Assembly: GCF_001661675.2 (NCBI RefSeq)
Contig: NZ_CP019602.1
Location: forward strand, 1,885,501 to 1,949,500
Source of the DNA: Croceicoccus marinus
GTDB lineage: Bacteria; Pseudomonadota; Alphaproteobacteria; Sphingomonadales; Sphingomonadaceae
Length of the DNA stretch: 64,000 bases
Direction: 5' to 3'
The number at the start of each line of letters is the position of its first letter. Positions within the stretch are counted from its first letter, which is position 1. Below are positions 44,637 through 52,838 of this stretch, piece by piece. The position numbers and the translations under genes are program-made. The notes under the pieces were generated by a model that was not told the origin of the DNA, ran no database searches, and saw only the letters and a list, made by a program, of their open reading frames with translations.

Positions 44637-45196
44637 CAGGCTTTCAGGTCAGGAGAGGTTCGGGGGAGAGCGCCCCCATCTGCGGATATGCCCGGCTTAG
44701 CTGAACGGGCAATGAAATTCTCGAACGCGTGCAGCCATTCGTCTGGCTGGCGTCGCGGGCGGCCATTGGGCGCGACGAAGCCGACGCGCACGTCCATCTC
44801 GGCCAGCAGCGTTTCGCGCTGATCGCCGCCCAGCCACGCACGCTGGTTGAGCCGGCACGAGGCGCGCCCGATCTGGACCGCACGCGTCTGGATCAGCACG
44901 TCGTCGTCCAGCCGCGCGGGAGAGGCGTAGCGGATCGCCAGGTCGCTGACGGCATAGGCCCCCTCGCCCGCTTCATGCGCGGCGCGCTGATCGATGTGCA
45001 GCATGCGCAGCAGGTCCGAGCGCGCGCGTTCGAACCAGCGCAGGTAATTGGCGTGATAGGCGACGCCGGACAGGTCGGTATCCTCGAAGAAAACGCGCAC
45101 CGCGTAGAAATGCGCATCGCGCAGGATCGATCCGCCCGCCGGAACAGGCAGCGCGTCGCCCGGGGGCAAGTCGGATGTCTGGTCCTTGGCGTGCAT
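44636..45196 (-). CDS. ybgC: Tol-Pal-associated acyl-CoA thioesterase
   Basis: YbgC is a hotdog-fold thioesterase that acts on short- or medium-chain acyl-CoA/ACP and is the first gene of the tol operon in many proteobacteria. [24 protein letters not shown] holds the catalytic Asp and the family motif. A 25-residue Pro-rich start precedes the fold and about 20 loose residues end it. ATG 45196 is the only early Met. 186 residues. Confidence 0.93.
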   Translation of the reverse strand: MHAKDQTSDLPPGDALPVPAGGSILRDAHFYAVRVFFEDTDLSGVAYHANYLRWFERARSDLLRMLHIDQRAAHEAGEGAYAVSDLAIRYASPARLDDDVLIQTRAVQIGRASCRLNQRAWLGGDQRETLLAEMDVRVGFVAPNGRPRRQPDEWLHAFENFIARSAKPGISADGGALPRTSPDLKA

Positions 45197-45321
45197 ATGA
45201 TTGCGTCCATAGCCGGGCGGGGATTCGCCGCACAAGCACGCGGACGAAACTTGTGAACCGTTGATCGCGGACCAGCCACGAATGGCCGAGGTCCGGAACA
45301 AGTGATCGAGAAGCGCGCGCC

Positions 45322-45711
45322 CTATTGCCCTGTCAGCATCGGGCCCATCGTGCGCCCGCCCAGCAAATGCACGTGCAGATGCGGCACGATCTGGCCTCCA
45401 TCGGGGCCGATATTGTTGATCAGGCGATAGCCGTCCTCGACCAGCCCAAGCTGCCGCGCGACATTGCCGATGGCCTTGACGTAGCCCGCGACTTCCTGGG
45501 CGGGGGCGTTCTGCGAGAAATCGTCCCAGCTGACATAGGCGCCGCGCGGCACCACCAGCACATGGATCGGCGCGACGGGGGCGATATCCTCGAACGCGAC
45601 GGCCCATTCATCCTCGTACACCCGGGTCGAGGGGATTTCCCCGCGCAGGATCTTCGCGAAGATATTGTCGGAGTCATAGGGCTGCGTCGGATCGACGGGG
45701 GTCACGCTCAT
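45322..45711 (-). CDS. hinT: HIT-family (HinT-like) nucleotide hydrolase
   Basis: HinT-type enzymes split nucleoside phosphoramidates and acyl-adenylates. The 129-residue protein has FAKILRGEIPSTRVYEDE, an AFEDIAPVAPIHVLVVP core and the histidine triad HLHVHLLGG. It ends the his run after hisE, 3 bases away, as in many alphaproteobacteria. Confidence 0.94.
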   Translation of the reverse strand: MSVTPVDPTQPYDSDNIFAKILRGEIPSTRVYEDEWAVAFEDIAPVAPIHVLVVPRGAYVSWDDFSQNAPAQEVAGYVKAIGNVARQLGLVEDGYRLINNIGPDGGQIVPHLHVHLLGGRTMGPMLTGQ

Positions 45712-45714
45712 GGC

Positions 45715-46050
45715 TCAGTTCCCTTGGCTGCTGCGCGCATTCTTTTCCTCGATGCCCGAAACCCCCTCGCGGCGGCCCAGTTCGGCAAGTGCGTCGTGGA
45801 TCGAAAGGTCGCGGGCGGAGAGCAGGACGGACAGGTGAAAGATTACGTCCGCCGCCTCGCCCACAAGTTCCTCATCGCTGCCCGCCAGCGCGGCGACGAC
45901 GGTTTCCACCGCTTCCTCGCCCAGCTTGCGCGCGGCATAGTCGGGGCCGCGGTCGAACAGCTTGGCCACATAGCTATCGTTCGGATCGCCGCCCTTGCGG
46001 GTTTCGATCGTGGCGGCCAAACGAGTGATGATGTCGATGCTGTCGGTCAT
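45715..46050 (-). CDS. hisE: phosphoribosyl-ATP pyrophosphatase
   Basis: HisE turns PR-ATP into PR-AMP, step two of histidine synthesis. The 111-residue MazG-like protein shows SYVAKLFDRGPDYAARKLGEEAVETVVAA and GEAADVIFHLSVLLSARD with the metal-binding Glu and Asp residues. Separated from hisF by the antiporter gene. Confidence 0.96.
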   Translation of the reverse strand: MTDSIDIITRLAATIETRKGGDPNDSYVAKLFDRGPDYAARKLGEEAVETVVAALAGSDEELVGEAADVIFHLSVLLSARDLSIHDALAELGRREGVSGIEEKNARSSQGN

Positions 46051-46086
46051 GTCAGCCAGTCGCTTAGGTCGCGGGGAGGGAATCGT

Positions 46087-47838
46087 CTAGTGCCGCGGAT
46101 CGGGCACGAACATGCGGTCGATGCCGGCGCGCAGATCGCCTGCCTCGCGCTGCAGATCCAGCCGGTCCTCGTCCGCCTTGCGGTAATCGTCGATCGCGTT
46201 CTCGATCAATTGTTCGCTGCTGCCCAGGCCTCGCAGCGCTTCGCGCGCCATGGTAATGGCCGATTCGAACACCTCGCGCACGACGACGTCGTTCCTGCCA
46301 GGGTCCAGCTTGATGATCGAACGGCGGTCATAGACGCGGATATGGACGAGCGCGCTGGGAAAGGCCTCATGCACCTCGCGCAGCAGATTGGCGTCGATCT
46401 GGTCGCCGTCGATGCAGAACAGGATCGCCTCCGCCTCGGCAGCGCCGGCCTGGCGCAGCATGTCCATGCGCGTGCCGTCGCCGAAATAGACGGTGGCGCC
46501 GAATTCGCGCGCCACGTCGATCTGTTCGACATTGCTGTCGATCACGGTCAGGCCGATCTCGCCCGCGGCCAGCGTCTGCGCGACCGTCTGGCCAAAGCGG
46601 CCATAGCCCACGACCAGAGCGGTGGCGCCCTTGTTGACCGGACCCTCGCGCTCTTCGCCGGGAGTGCTGGGAGGCCTGCGGATGCTTGAGGTGAATTTCA
46701 TCAGGAACGGGGTGCAGGCCATCGAGATGGTCACGATGGCGGTGAACAGGCTCGACGCTTCGCTGCTGATCAACAGGCCGCGTTCAGCGGCGGCAAACAG
46801 GACGAAGCCGAACTCGCCCCCCTGGCTGAGCAGCAGGCCAAGCGCGAGCGCGCTGCGCCATTGCATCCTGGCCAGCATGCCCAGCAGGAAGATCACGCCC
46901 GCCTTGGCCGATATCAGCAGCACCGCGCCCAGCAGCACGAAGACCGGGCGATCCGCGATCGCCTGAAGGTCCAGCATCATCCCCACGGCCAGGAAGAACA
47001 GGCCCAACAGGATCGAGCGGAAAGGCTCGACATCGGCTTCCAGCTCGTGCCGGAAGGGAGAGCTGGCCAGCATCACGCCCGCCACGAACGCGCCCAGCGC
47101 GGTCGACAGGCCTAGCCACGCCATCAGCGCGGCGGAGCCGACCACCGCGAACAGGCCGGCGACCACGAACATCTCACGCTCGCCCAGATTGCCGATCAGG
47201 CGCAGCAGCGGGCGCAGCAGGTACGCGCCAGCCAGCACAAGCCCGCCGACCGCGGCAATGGTCATCAGTCCAAGCTGCCAGCCCGGAGGTCCCGCCTGGT
47301 CAGCCGGATTGCGGCTGAGCGCGGCAACGATCGTCAGCAGCGGGATGATCGAGAGGTCCTGGAACAGCAGGACGGCAAAGGCGCGTTCCCCGAAGGGAGT
47401 CCGCAGGCGGCCCGCCGATTGCAGCATCGGCAGCACCTGCGCGGTCGAGGACAGCGCCAGCGGCAGGCCCAGCGCCAGCACCGCGGCAAAGGTAAAGCCG
47501 GTGGTCAGATAGATGATCGCGACGATAGCCGCCGCGCAGAGAAGCACTTGCGCGAAGCCCAGCCCGAAGATCTCGCGCCGCATGCGCCACAGGCGCTGGG
47601 GTGCCAGTTCGAGCCCGACGATGAACAGCAGGAAGGTGATGCCAAGCTCGGCAAAATGAAGCTTGTTCTCGGCATCGCCGGCAAGGCCCAGCACCTGTGG
47701 GCCGACCATGACGCCCGCCACCAGATAGCCCAGAGTGGCGCCCAGCCCCAGCCGGCGGAACAGCAGAACGAAGCCCAGCGCGAAGCCGAGAAGCACGAAG
47801 CCTTCGACCAGAAGACCCGCGCTTCCGCCCTCCTCCAT
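46087..47838 (-). CDS. Kef-type CPA2 cation:proton antiporter with TrkA-N domain
   Basis: The 583-residue protein has about twelve helices of the CPA2 type (LGYLVAGVMVGPQVLG, LSSTAQVLPML, LLFQDLSIIPLLT, SQGGEFGFVLFA) up to residue 390, then a Rossmann TrkA-N/RCK domain (ALVVGYGRFGQTVAQTLAAG, YFGDGTRMDMLRQAG). KefB/KefC relatives expel K+ in exchange for H+ when thiol adducts form, and the Rossmann domain senses nucleotide or glutathione adducts. Its start is three bases after the hisF stop, so it is probably part of the his transcript. Confidence 0.93.
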   Translation of the reverse strand: MEEGGSAGLLVEGFVLLGFALGFVLLFRRLGLGATLGYLVAGVMVGPQVLGLAGDAENKLHFAELGITFLLFIVGLELAPQRLWRMRREIFGLGFAQVLLCAAAIVAIIYLTTGFTFAAVLALGLPLALSSTAQVLPMLQSAGRLRTPFGERAFAVLLFQDLSIIPLLTIVAALSRNPADQAGPPGWQLGLMTIAAVGGLVLAGAYLLRPLLRLIGNLGEREMFVVAGLFAVVGSAALMAWLGLSTALGAFVAGVMLASSPFRHELEADVEPFRSILLGLFFLAVGMMLDLQAIADRPVFVLLGAVLLISAKAGVIFLLGMLARMQWRSALALGLLLSQGGEFGFVLFAAAERGLLISSEASSLFTAIVTISMACTPFLMKFTSSIRRPPSTPGEEREGPVNKGATALVVGYGRFGQTVAQTLAAGEIGLTVIDSNVEQIDVAREFGATVYFGDGTRMDMLRQAGAAEAEAILFCIDGDQIDANLLREVHEAFPSALVHIRVYDRRSIIKLDPGRNDVVVREVFESAITMAREALRGLGSSEQLIENAIDDYRKADEDRLDLQREAGDLRAGIDRMFVPDPRH

Positions 47839-47841
47839 CGG

Positions 47842-48612
47842 TCAGGCCCGCGCCGGCAGGCCCGCCGCGCGCAGCGCGGCGTGGGCATCGGCGATGGAAT
47901 AGGTCCCGAAATGGAAGATCGAGGCGGCCAGCACCGCGCTGGCATGCCCCTTTGTCACGCCCTCTACCAGGTGATCGAGCGTGCCAACCCCGCCGCTAGC
48001 CACCACCGGCACCGACACCGCATCGGCAATCGCGCGGGTAAGCGCGAGGTCATAGCCCGCCTTGGTCCCGTCGCCGTCCATCGAGGTGACGAGCAATTCG
48101 CCCGCGCCCAGTCCGGCCAGCCTGACGGCATGTTCCACCGCGTCGATGCCGGTGGGCTTGCGCCCGCCATGGGTGAAGATTTCCCAGCGATCCTCTCCGT
48201 CTGAAGAGACGCGCCGCGCGTCGATCGAGGCGACCACGCATTGCGCGCCGAAGCGGTCGGCGATGTCGGCCACGACTTCGGGCCGGGCCACGGCCGCGGA
48301 ATTGACCGCCACCTTGTCGGCCCCCGCCAGCAGCAGCGTGCGCGCATCCTCTGCCGATCGCACGCCGCCGCCCACCGTCAGCGGCATGAAGCAGACCTGC
48401 GCGGTGCGGCGCACAATGTCGACCAGCGTGCCGCGGCCTTCGTGGGTGGCCGAAATGTCGAGGAAGCACAGCTCGTCCGCGCCGGCGGCATCATAGGCGC
48501 GCGCCTGTTCGACCGGATCGCCCGCATCGACCAGATCGACGAAATTCACGCCCTTCACCACGCGCCCTTCGGCCACGTCGAGGCACGGAATGACGCGGAT
48601 CCGGACCGTCAT
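47842..48612 (-). CDS. hisF: imidazole glycerol phosphate synthase subunit HisF
   Basis: HisF, with HisH, forms imidazole-glycerol phosphate and AICAR. The 256-residue TIM barrel begins [24 protein letters not shown], carries catalytic Asp residues in PCLDV and SMDGDGT, and [13 protein letters not shown] and [13 protein letters not shown]. It overlaps hisA by ATGA. Confidence 0.98.
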   Translation of the reverse strand: MTVRIRVIPCLDVAEGRVVKGVNFVDLVDAGDPVEQARAYDAAGADELCFLDISATHEGRGTLVDIVRRTAQVCFMPLTVGGGVRSAEDARTLLLAGADKVAVNSAAVARPEVVADIADRFGAQCVVASIDARRVSSDGEDRWEIFTHGGRKPTGIDAVEHAVRLAGLGAGELLVTSMDGDGTKAGYDLALTRAIADAVSVPVVASGGVGTLDHLVEGVTKGHASAVLAASIFHFGTYSIADAHAALRAAGLPARA

Positions 48613-49352
48613 GTGCGCGGTCCTGCCGCTTTCGCGGCCATGGCGAGCGCGGCGGCCAGATCCAGCCGCCCGTCATAGATCGCGCGGCCGGTGATCACCC
48701 CCTCGATCCCGTCGACCGCGTGGAGCGAAAGGATGTGGATGTCGTCGAGCCCCTTGACCCCGCCGCTGGCGATGACGGGCATGTCGGTGGCGCGCGCCAG
48801 GTCGACCGTGGCGTCGATGTTGCAACCCTTGAGCATGCCGTCGCGGCCGATGTCGGTGAACAGCAGGCTGGCGACGCCCGCATCCTCGAACCGGCGGGCA
48901 AGGTCGACCACCGGCACGTCGGACAGTTCGGCCCAGCCCTCGGTCGCGACCATGCCGTCGCGCGCGTCCACCGCTACCACGATGCCGCCGGGGAATTCCC
49001 CGGCCATGTCCTTCACGAATATTGGGTCTTTCAGCGCCGCGGTGCCCATCACGATGCGGCTGACGCCAAGGTCGAACCAGCCCTCGACCGCCTCGCGCGT
49101 GCGGATGCCGCCGCCAAGCTGGACGTGGCCGGGGAAGCTTTGCAGGATGCCCTCGACCGCCTCGCGGTTCTCGGTGCGGCCCGCGAAGCTGCCGTCGAGG
49201 TCGACGACATGCAGATGCATCGCCCCCGCCTGAGCGAACAGAGCGGCCTGTGCGGCGGGATCGTCGCCATAGACCGTGGCGCGGTCCATGTCGCCCTCGG
49301 CCAGTCTGACGACCTGGCCTCCCTTCAGATCGATGGCGGGAAATACAATCAT
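48609..49352 (-). CDS. hisA: ProFAR isomerase HisA
   Basis: HisA isomerises the aminoaldose ProFAR to the aminoketose PRFAR. The 247-residue barrel begins [32 protein letters not shown], with the first catalytic Asp in PAIDLKGG; the second is in [10 protein letters not shown]. It overlaps hisH by ATGA and hisF by four bases. Confidence 0.98.
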   Translation of the reverse strand: MIVFPAIDLKGGQVVRLAEGDMDRATVYGDDPAAQAALFAQAGAMHLHVVDLDGSFAGRTENREAVEGILQSFPGHVQLGGGIRTREAVEGWFDLGVSRIVMGTAALKDPIFVKDMAGEFPGGIVVAVDARDGMVATEGWAELSDVPVVDLARRFEDAGVASLLFTDIGRDGMLKGCNIDATVDLARATDMPVIASGGVKGLDDIHILSLHAVDGIEGVITGRAIYDGRLDLAAALAMAAKAAGPRT

Positions 49353-49978
49353 GGCGTCCAGTCCAGAAATCGTTCGAGCAGGTCGATGCCGTAGCGCTGG
49401 CTCTTTTCCGGGTGGAACTGCACGCCCAGCATGTTGTCGCGCGCGACCGCAGCGGTGATCGCGCCGCCATGGTCGGTGATGGCGGCGATGTCGCGGCCGC
49501 TGTCGGCGACGAAATGGAAGCTGTGGAGGAAATAGGCCTCCCCCGCCTCGATCAAGCCTGCACCGTCGTGGTGCGGCATCGGGCGGACGTCGTTCCAGCC
49601 CATGTGCGGCACCTTGATGGCGGGATCGGTCACCTCGATCGCGCGCACCTCGCCCGAAATCCAGTCGAGCCCGTCATGCGTGCCGAACTCGATGCCCCGC
49701 GTTGCCATCAGCTGCATGCCGACGCAGATGCCCAGGAACGGCGCGCCGCCTTGCAGCACGGCTTCCTCCATCGCGTCGATCATGCCGGGAATGGCGCGCA
49801 AGGCGCTGGCACAGGATCCGAAGGCGCCCACGCCGGGCAGGACCACCCGTTCGGCCCGCAGCACGTCCATCGGGTCCGACGTGACCACGATCCGCCCCGC
49901 CCCCGCGGCCCGCAGCGCGTTTTCGACGGAATGCAGATTGCCCGCGCCGAAATCGATGAGAGCCAGGCCGTCCTTCAT
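49349..49978 (-). CDS. hisH: imidazole glycerol phosphate synthase glutamine amidotransferase HisH
   Basis: HisH supplies ammonia from glutamine to HisF. The 209-residue class I amidotransferase has IDFGAGNLHSVENAL, the nucleophile elbow LGICVGMQLM with Cys, and the closing GVQFHPEKSQ with His and Glu. Confidence 0.98.
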   Translation of the reverse strand: MKDGLALIDFGAGNLHSVENALRAAGAGRIVVTSDPMDVLRAERVVLPGVGAFGSCASALRAIPGMIDAMEEAVLQGGAPFLGICVGMQLMATRGIEFGTHDGLDWISGEVRAIEVTDPAIKVPHMGWNDVRPMPHHDGAGLIEAGEAYFLHSFHFVADSGRDIAAITDHGGAITAAVARDNMLGVQFHPEKSQRYGIDLLERFLDWTP

Positions 49979-49988
49979 CGCCCGCCCT

Positions 49989-50273
49989 TCATCGCCGAAG
50001 CGCCTCTAGCCCCTCGGCCGCGAATTTGGCGTCGAATTCGATAACGGTCACGCTGGCGGCGCCGTTCGCGACAAAGGGATCGCGCTGCGCCTCCGCCTCG
50101 ATCTCCACGCGCACCCCGACGGCGAAGACCATCCCGCCGGTCCGCGGCACCTTGCGGCCCCATGCGACGAAGCGGCCCGCATCGCGGCCCTTTTCCAGCC
50201 ACGCGACGTGATCGGGCAGCAATTCGTCCATCCGTTCGGTCGGGGCGGTATAGGTGATGTCGAGAATGAACAT
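49989..50273 (-). CDS. YciI-family protein inside the his operon
   Basis: A 94-residue ferredoxin-like fold protein of the YciI type (FILDITYTAPTERMDELLPDHVAWL, then GMVFAVGVRVEIEAEAQRDPFVANGAA). YciI members bear a conserved His/Asp pair (here DHVAWL) and are thought to be small enzymes or regulators; function not settled. It sits between hisB (6 bp) and hisH (10 bp), all in one direction, so it is likely co-transcribed. Confidence 0.85.
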   Translation of the reverse strand: MFILDITYTAPTERMDELLPDHVAWLEKGRDAGRFVAWGRKVPRTGGMVFAVGVRVEIEAEAQRDPFVANGAASVTVIEFDAKFAAEGLEALRR

Positions 50274-50279
50274 GGCGCG

Positions 50280-50906
50280 TCAGACCTCCAGCGTGCCGGT
50301 GCCGAGCATGCCCTTGGTCGACGGAACCGCATCGCCCTTCCTCGGGTCGATCTCCACCGCAGAGCGCATGGCGCGGGCGAAACCCTTGTATATCGCCTCC
50401 ACGATGTGGTGGTTGTTCTGGCCGTAGAGCAATTCGATGTGCAGCGTGATGCCCGCAGCCTGCGCGACCGAATGGAACCAGTGCTCGAACAGTTCGGTAT
50501 CCATCTCGCCCAGCCGCGGCTGCGAGAAACCGGCCCGCCACACCAGATAGGGTCGGCCGGAGATGTCAAGCGACACCCGGGCCAGCGTCTCGTCCATCGG
50601 CGAATAGGCGTGGCCATAGCGGGTGATCCCGCGCTTCTCGCCCAGTGCCTGCGAAATCGCCTCGCCCAGCGCGATCGCGCTGTCTTCCACCGTGTGATGC
50701 TGGTCGACATGCAGGTCGCCGTCGACGCGCAACTTCACGTCGATCAGCGAATGGCGCGAGAACTGCTCGATCATGTGGTCGAGAAAGCCGATGCCCGTCT
50801 CGATCCGGTACGCGCCGGTTCCATCGAGATCGACCGCGACGTCGATATCGGTCTCATGGGTCTTGCGCCGGACGGTTCCGGTGCGTGCGGGAAGGCTGCT
50901 GTGCAT
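50280..50906 (-). CDS. hisB: imidazoleglycerol-phosphate dehydratase
   Basis: HisB dehydrates IGP to imidazole-acetol phosphate. The 208-residue single-domain form (no HisB phosphatase part) shows [45 protein letters not shown] and [18 protein letters not shown], with the manganese-binding His clusters. It is the first gene of the his run. ATG 50906 is the first Met before the conserved RKTHETDI. Confidence 0.97.
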   Translation of the reverse strand: MHSSLPARTGTVRRKTHETDIDVAVDLDGTGAYRIETGIGFLDHMIEQFSRHSLIDVKLRVDGDLHVDQHHTVEDSAIALGEAISQALGEKRGITRYGHAYSPMDETLARVSLDISGRPYLVWRAGFSQPRLGEMDTELFEHWFHSVAQAAGITLHIELLYGQNNHHIVEAIYKGFARAMRSAVEIDPRKGDAVPSTKGMLGTGTLEV

Positions 50907-51091
50907 GGCTATGGCGCTATAGGCTTCAACCCGCGCCGCGCAAGGGGTTGCGCGCTGCCGTTCGCACCGTGTCATGCGCGGGGGCTGCGCGGGGCCAATC
51001 CGGCAACAATTGTTCACCGCTGTCGATAATGTCGTGCAGGTCGCGCCTTTCCGGCTTGACCGGCGGGTAAGCTGCTGACAATCCAATCCGC

Positions 51092-51601
51092 ATGAACGAC
51101 ACCACGCCGGACAGCCTGATCCCTTACGACGAGATCGTGCAGGAAGCGCTGCGCGCCGTCGTGGGCCGCGTGCTGGGAGAGGTGGAGGCCGCGGGCGGCC
51201 TGCCGCCCGGCAGCCATCATTTCTACATCACCTTCAAGACCGGCGCCGCCGGGGTCGAGATTCCCGCCGACCTGCGCGCGCGTTTCCCGGACGAGATGAC
51301 GATCGTCCTCCAGAACAAGTTCTGGGACCTGGCGGTGGCCGCAGATCATTTCTCGGTCGGGCTCAGCTTCAACCAGATCCCGGCACGGCTGGTCATTCCC
51401 TTCTCGGCGATCACCGCCTTCGTCGACCCGGCGGTCGAGTTCGGGCTGCAGTTCCAGGCCGTGGCCGAGGCGGACGACGCGGAGCCGCATGGCGATGCCG
51501 AGAACGATTCGGAACAGGGTGGTTCGACCGGCGTTGAGGGAGGAGAGACGCCGGACGACGGTTCCAATGTCGTGACGGTGGACTTCGGCAAGAAGAAATA
51601 G
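51092..51601 (+). CDS. sspB: SspB-like ClpXP adaptor
   Basis: SspB tethers ssrA-tagged and other substrates to ClpXP. The 169-residue protein has the alpha-type SspB domain ([79 protein letters not shown]), an acidic loose linker and a C-terminal ClpX-binding tail ([10 protein letters not shown]). Divergent from hisB across 185 bp. Confidence 0.93.
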   Translation: MNDTTPDSLIPYDEIVQEALRAVVGRVLGEVEAAGGLPPGSHHFYITFKTGAAGVEIPADLRARFPDEMTIVLQNKFWDLAVAADHFSVGLSFNQIPARLVIPFSAITAFVDPAVEFGLQFQAVAEADDAEPHGDAENDSEQGGSTGVEGGETPDDGSNVVTVDFGKKK

Positions 51602-51648
51602 AAGCTGCCACTATATCCCTCTGGCAGCGCACGGACCGGGGGCATTTG

Positions 51649-52050
51649 ATGGCATTATTTGGCAAGCGCCGTAAAAAGGCAAAGCGCACGACGCAGGCAA
51701 CCGACGAGAACGGCCTGCCGGGGTTCAGCCCCAATCCCATGACAAATCTGATCCTGACCGACATCGCGCTGCGAGGCGTAAGCCGCGTCGCGCGCCGCGT
51801 GACGGAACAGAAGATGCTGAGCAAACGCTATAGCAAGGAAAACGCGAAGAAGGTAATGGCGGGCCGCTCGGTCGGCGAGACATTGCTGGCCGCGGCCGTC
51901 GCCCGCGCCGCGACGAGGTCGGTGCCGGGTGCGGTCGTCATCGGCGGCGGATTGCTGGCCAAGGCGCTGTATGACCGGCGCAAGGGCCATTCCTCGAAGA
52001 TCGAAGGGCGCAAGGCGCTGCACAAGCGGATCGCCGAGGCGGAGGACTAG
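51649..52050 (+). CDS. small basic protein of unknown function
   Basis: 133 residues, rich in Lys and Arg. After a basic start (FGKRRKKAKRTT) and GFSPNPMTNLILTDIALRGVSRVARRV comes a Gly/Ala-rich helix (RSVPGAVVIGGGLLAKALYDRR) that may touch a membrane, and a charged tail. No domain recognised. It lies in a plus-strand group sspB - this gene - gmk. ATG 51649 is used. Confidence 0.7.
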   Translation: MALFGKRRKKAKRTTQATDENGLPGFSPNPMTNLILTDIALRGVSRVARRVTEQKMLSKRYSKENAKKVMAGRSVGETLLAAAVARAATRSVPGAVVIGGGLLAKALYDRRKGHSSKIEGRKALHKRIAEAED

Positions 52051-52146
52051 ATCGCGCGCGCCCGCTTACGGCTCTGCTTGCCGTTGGCATAGAAGAATAC
52101 ACTCTCGGCGCTTGACGCCTGCCCCCAGGCCCGGCCATCAGCGCGC

Positions 52147-52821
52147 ATGGTCGATCCCCGTTTGTCCGATACCCGTCCCGTCACTGCGCTTGCCCGGCGC
52201 GGGCTGATGTTCATCCTGTCCTCGCCCTCGGGCGCGGGAAAGACCACGATTGCGCGCAAGCTGCTGCAATCGGACCCAGGCGTCGCCTTGTCGGTATCGG
52301 CCACCACGCGTGCGATCCGGCCGGGCGAGGTCGACGGACGCGATTATCATTTCGTGGACAAGCCGACCTTCGACCGCATGGCCGACGATCACGAGTTTCT
52401 GGAATGGGCGCATGTGTTCGGCCATAGCTATGGCACGCCCAAGGCCCAGATCTGGGCCGGGCTGAAGGCGGGCACCGATTTCCTGTTCGACATCGACTGG
52501 CAGGGCACGCAGCAATTGTCGCAGCGCGCGCGCGAGGATGTCGTGCCGGTGTTCATCCTGCCGCCCAGCATCGACGAGCTGCGCCGCCGCCTGATGGCGC
52601 GCGGCACCGACGACATGAAGGTGATCGAGGCGCGCATGGATCGCGCGCGGGCCGAGATCAGCCATTGGTCGGATTACGACTACGTCGTGGTCAATGACGA
52701 TATCGACCGCTGTTTCGAGAAGGTGCGCCGCATCCTCGACGCCGAGCGCATGCGCCGGGAGCGGCAGACCGGGCTGGTCAATTTCGTCCGCCAGCTGACC
52801 GGCGAAGGTTCGCCCACCTGA
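52147..52821 (+). CDS. gmk: guanylate kinase
   Basis: Gmk phosphorylates GMP to GDP. The 224-residue protein has the P-loop SSPSGAGKTT, the GMP-binding SVSATTRAIRPGEVDGRDYHFV and YGTPKAQI, and the lid segment. About 20 residues precede the usual start (MVDPRLSDTRPVTALARRGLMFILSS); ATG 52207 (MFILSS) is a possible alternative. It ends 17 bases from the convergent protease gene. Confidence 0.97.
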   Translation: MVDPRLSDTRPVTALARRGLMFILSSPSGAGKTTIARKLLQSDPGVALSVSATTRAIRPGEVDGRDYHFVDKPTFDRMADDHEFLEWAHVFGHSYGTPKAQIWAGLKAGTDFLFDIDWQGTQQLSQRAREDVVPVFILPPSIDELRRRLMARGTDDMKVIEARMDRARAEISHWSDYDYVVVNDDIDRCFEKVRRILDAERMRRERQTGLVNFVRQLTGEGSPT

Positions 52822-52838
52822 TCCGTCACCTCCTGGGT

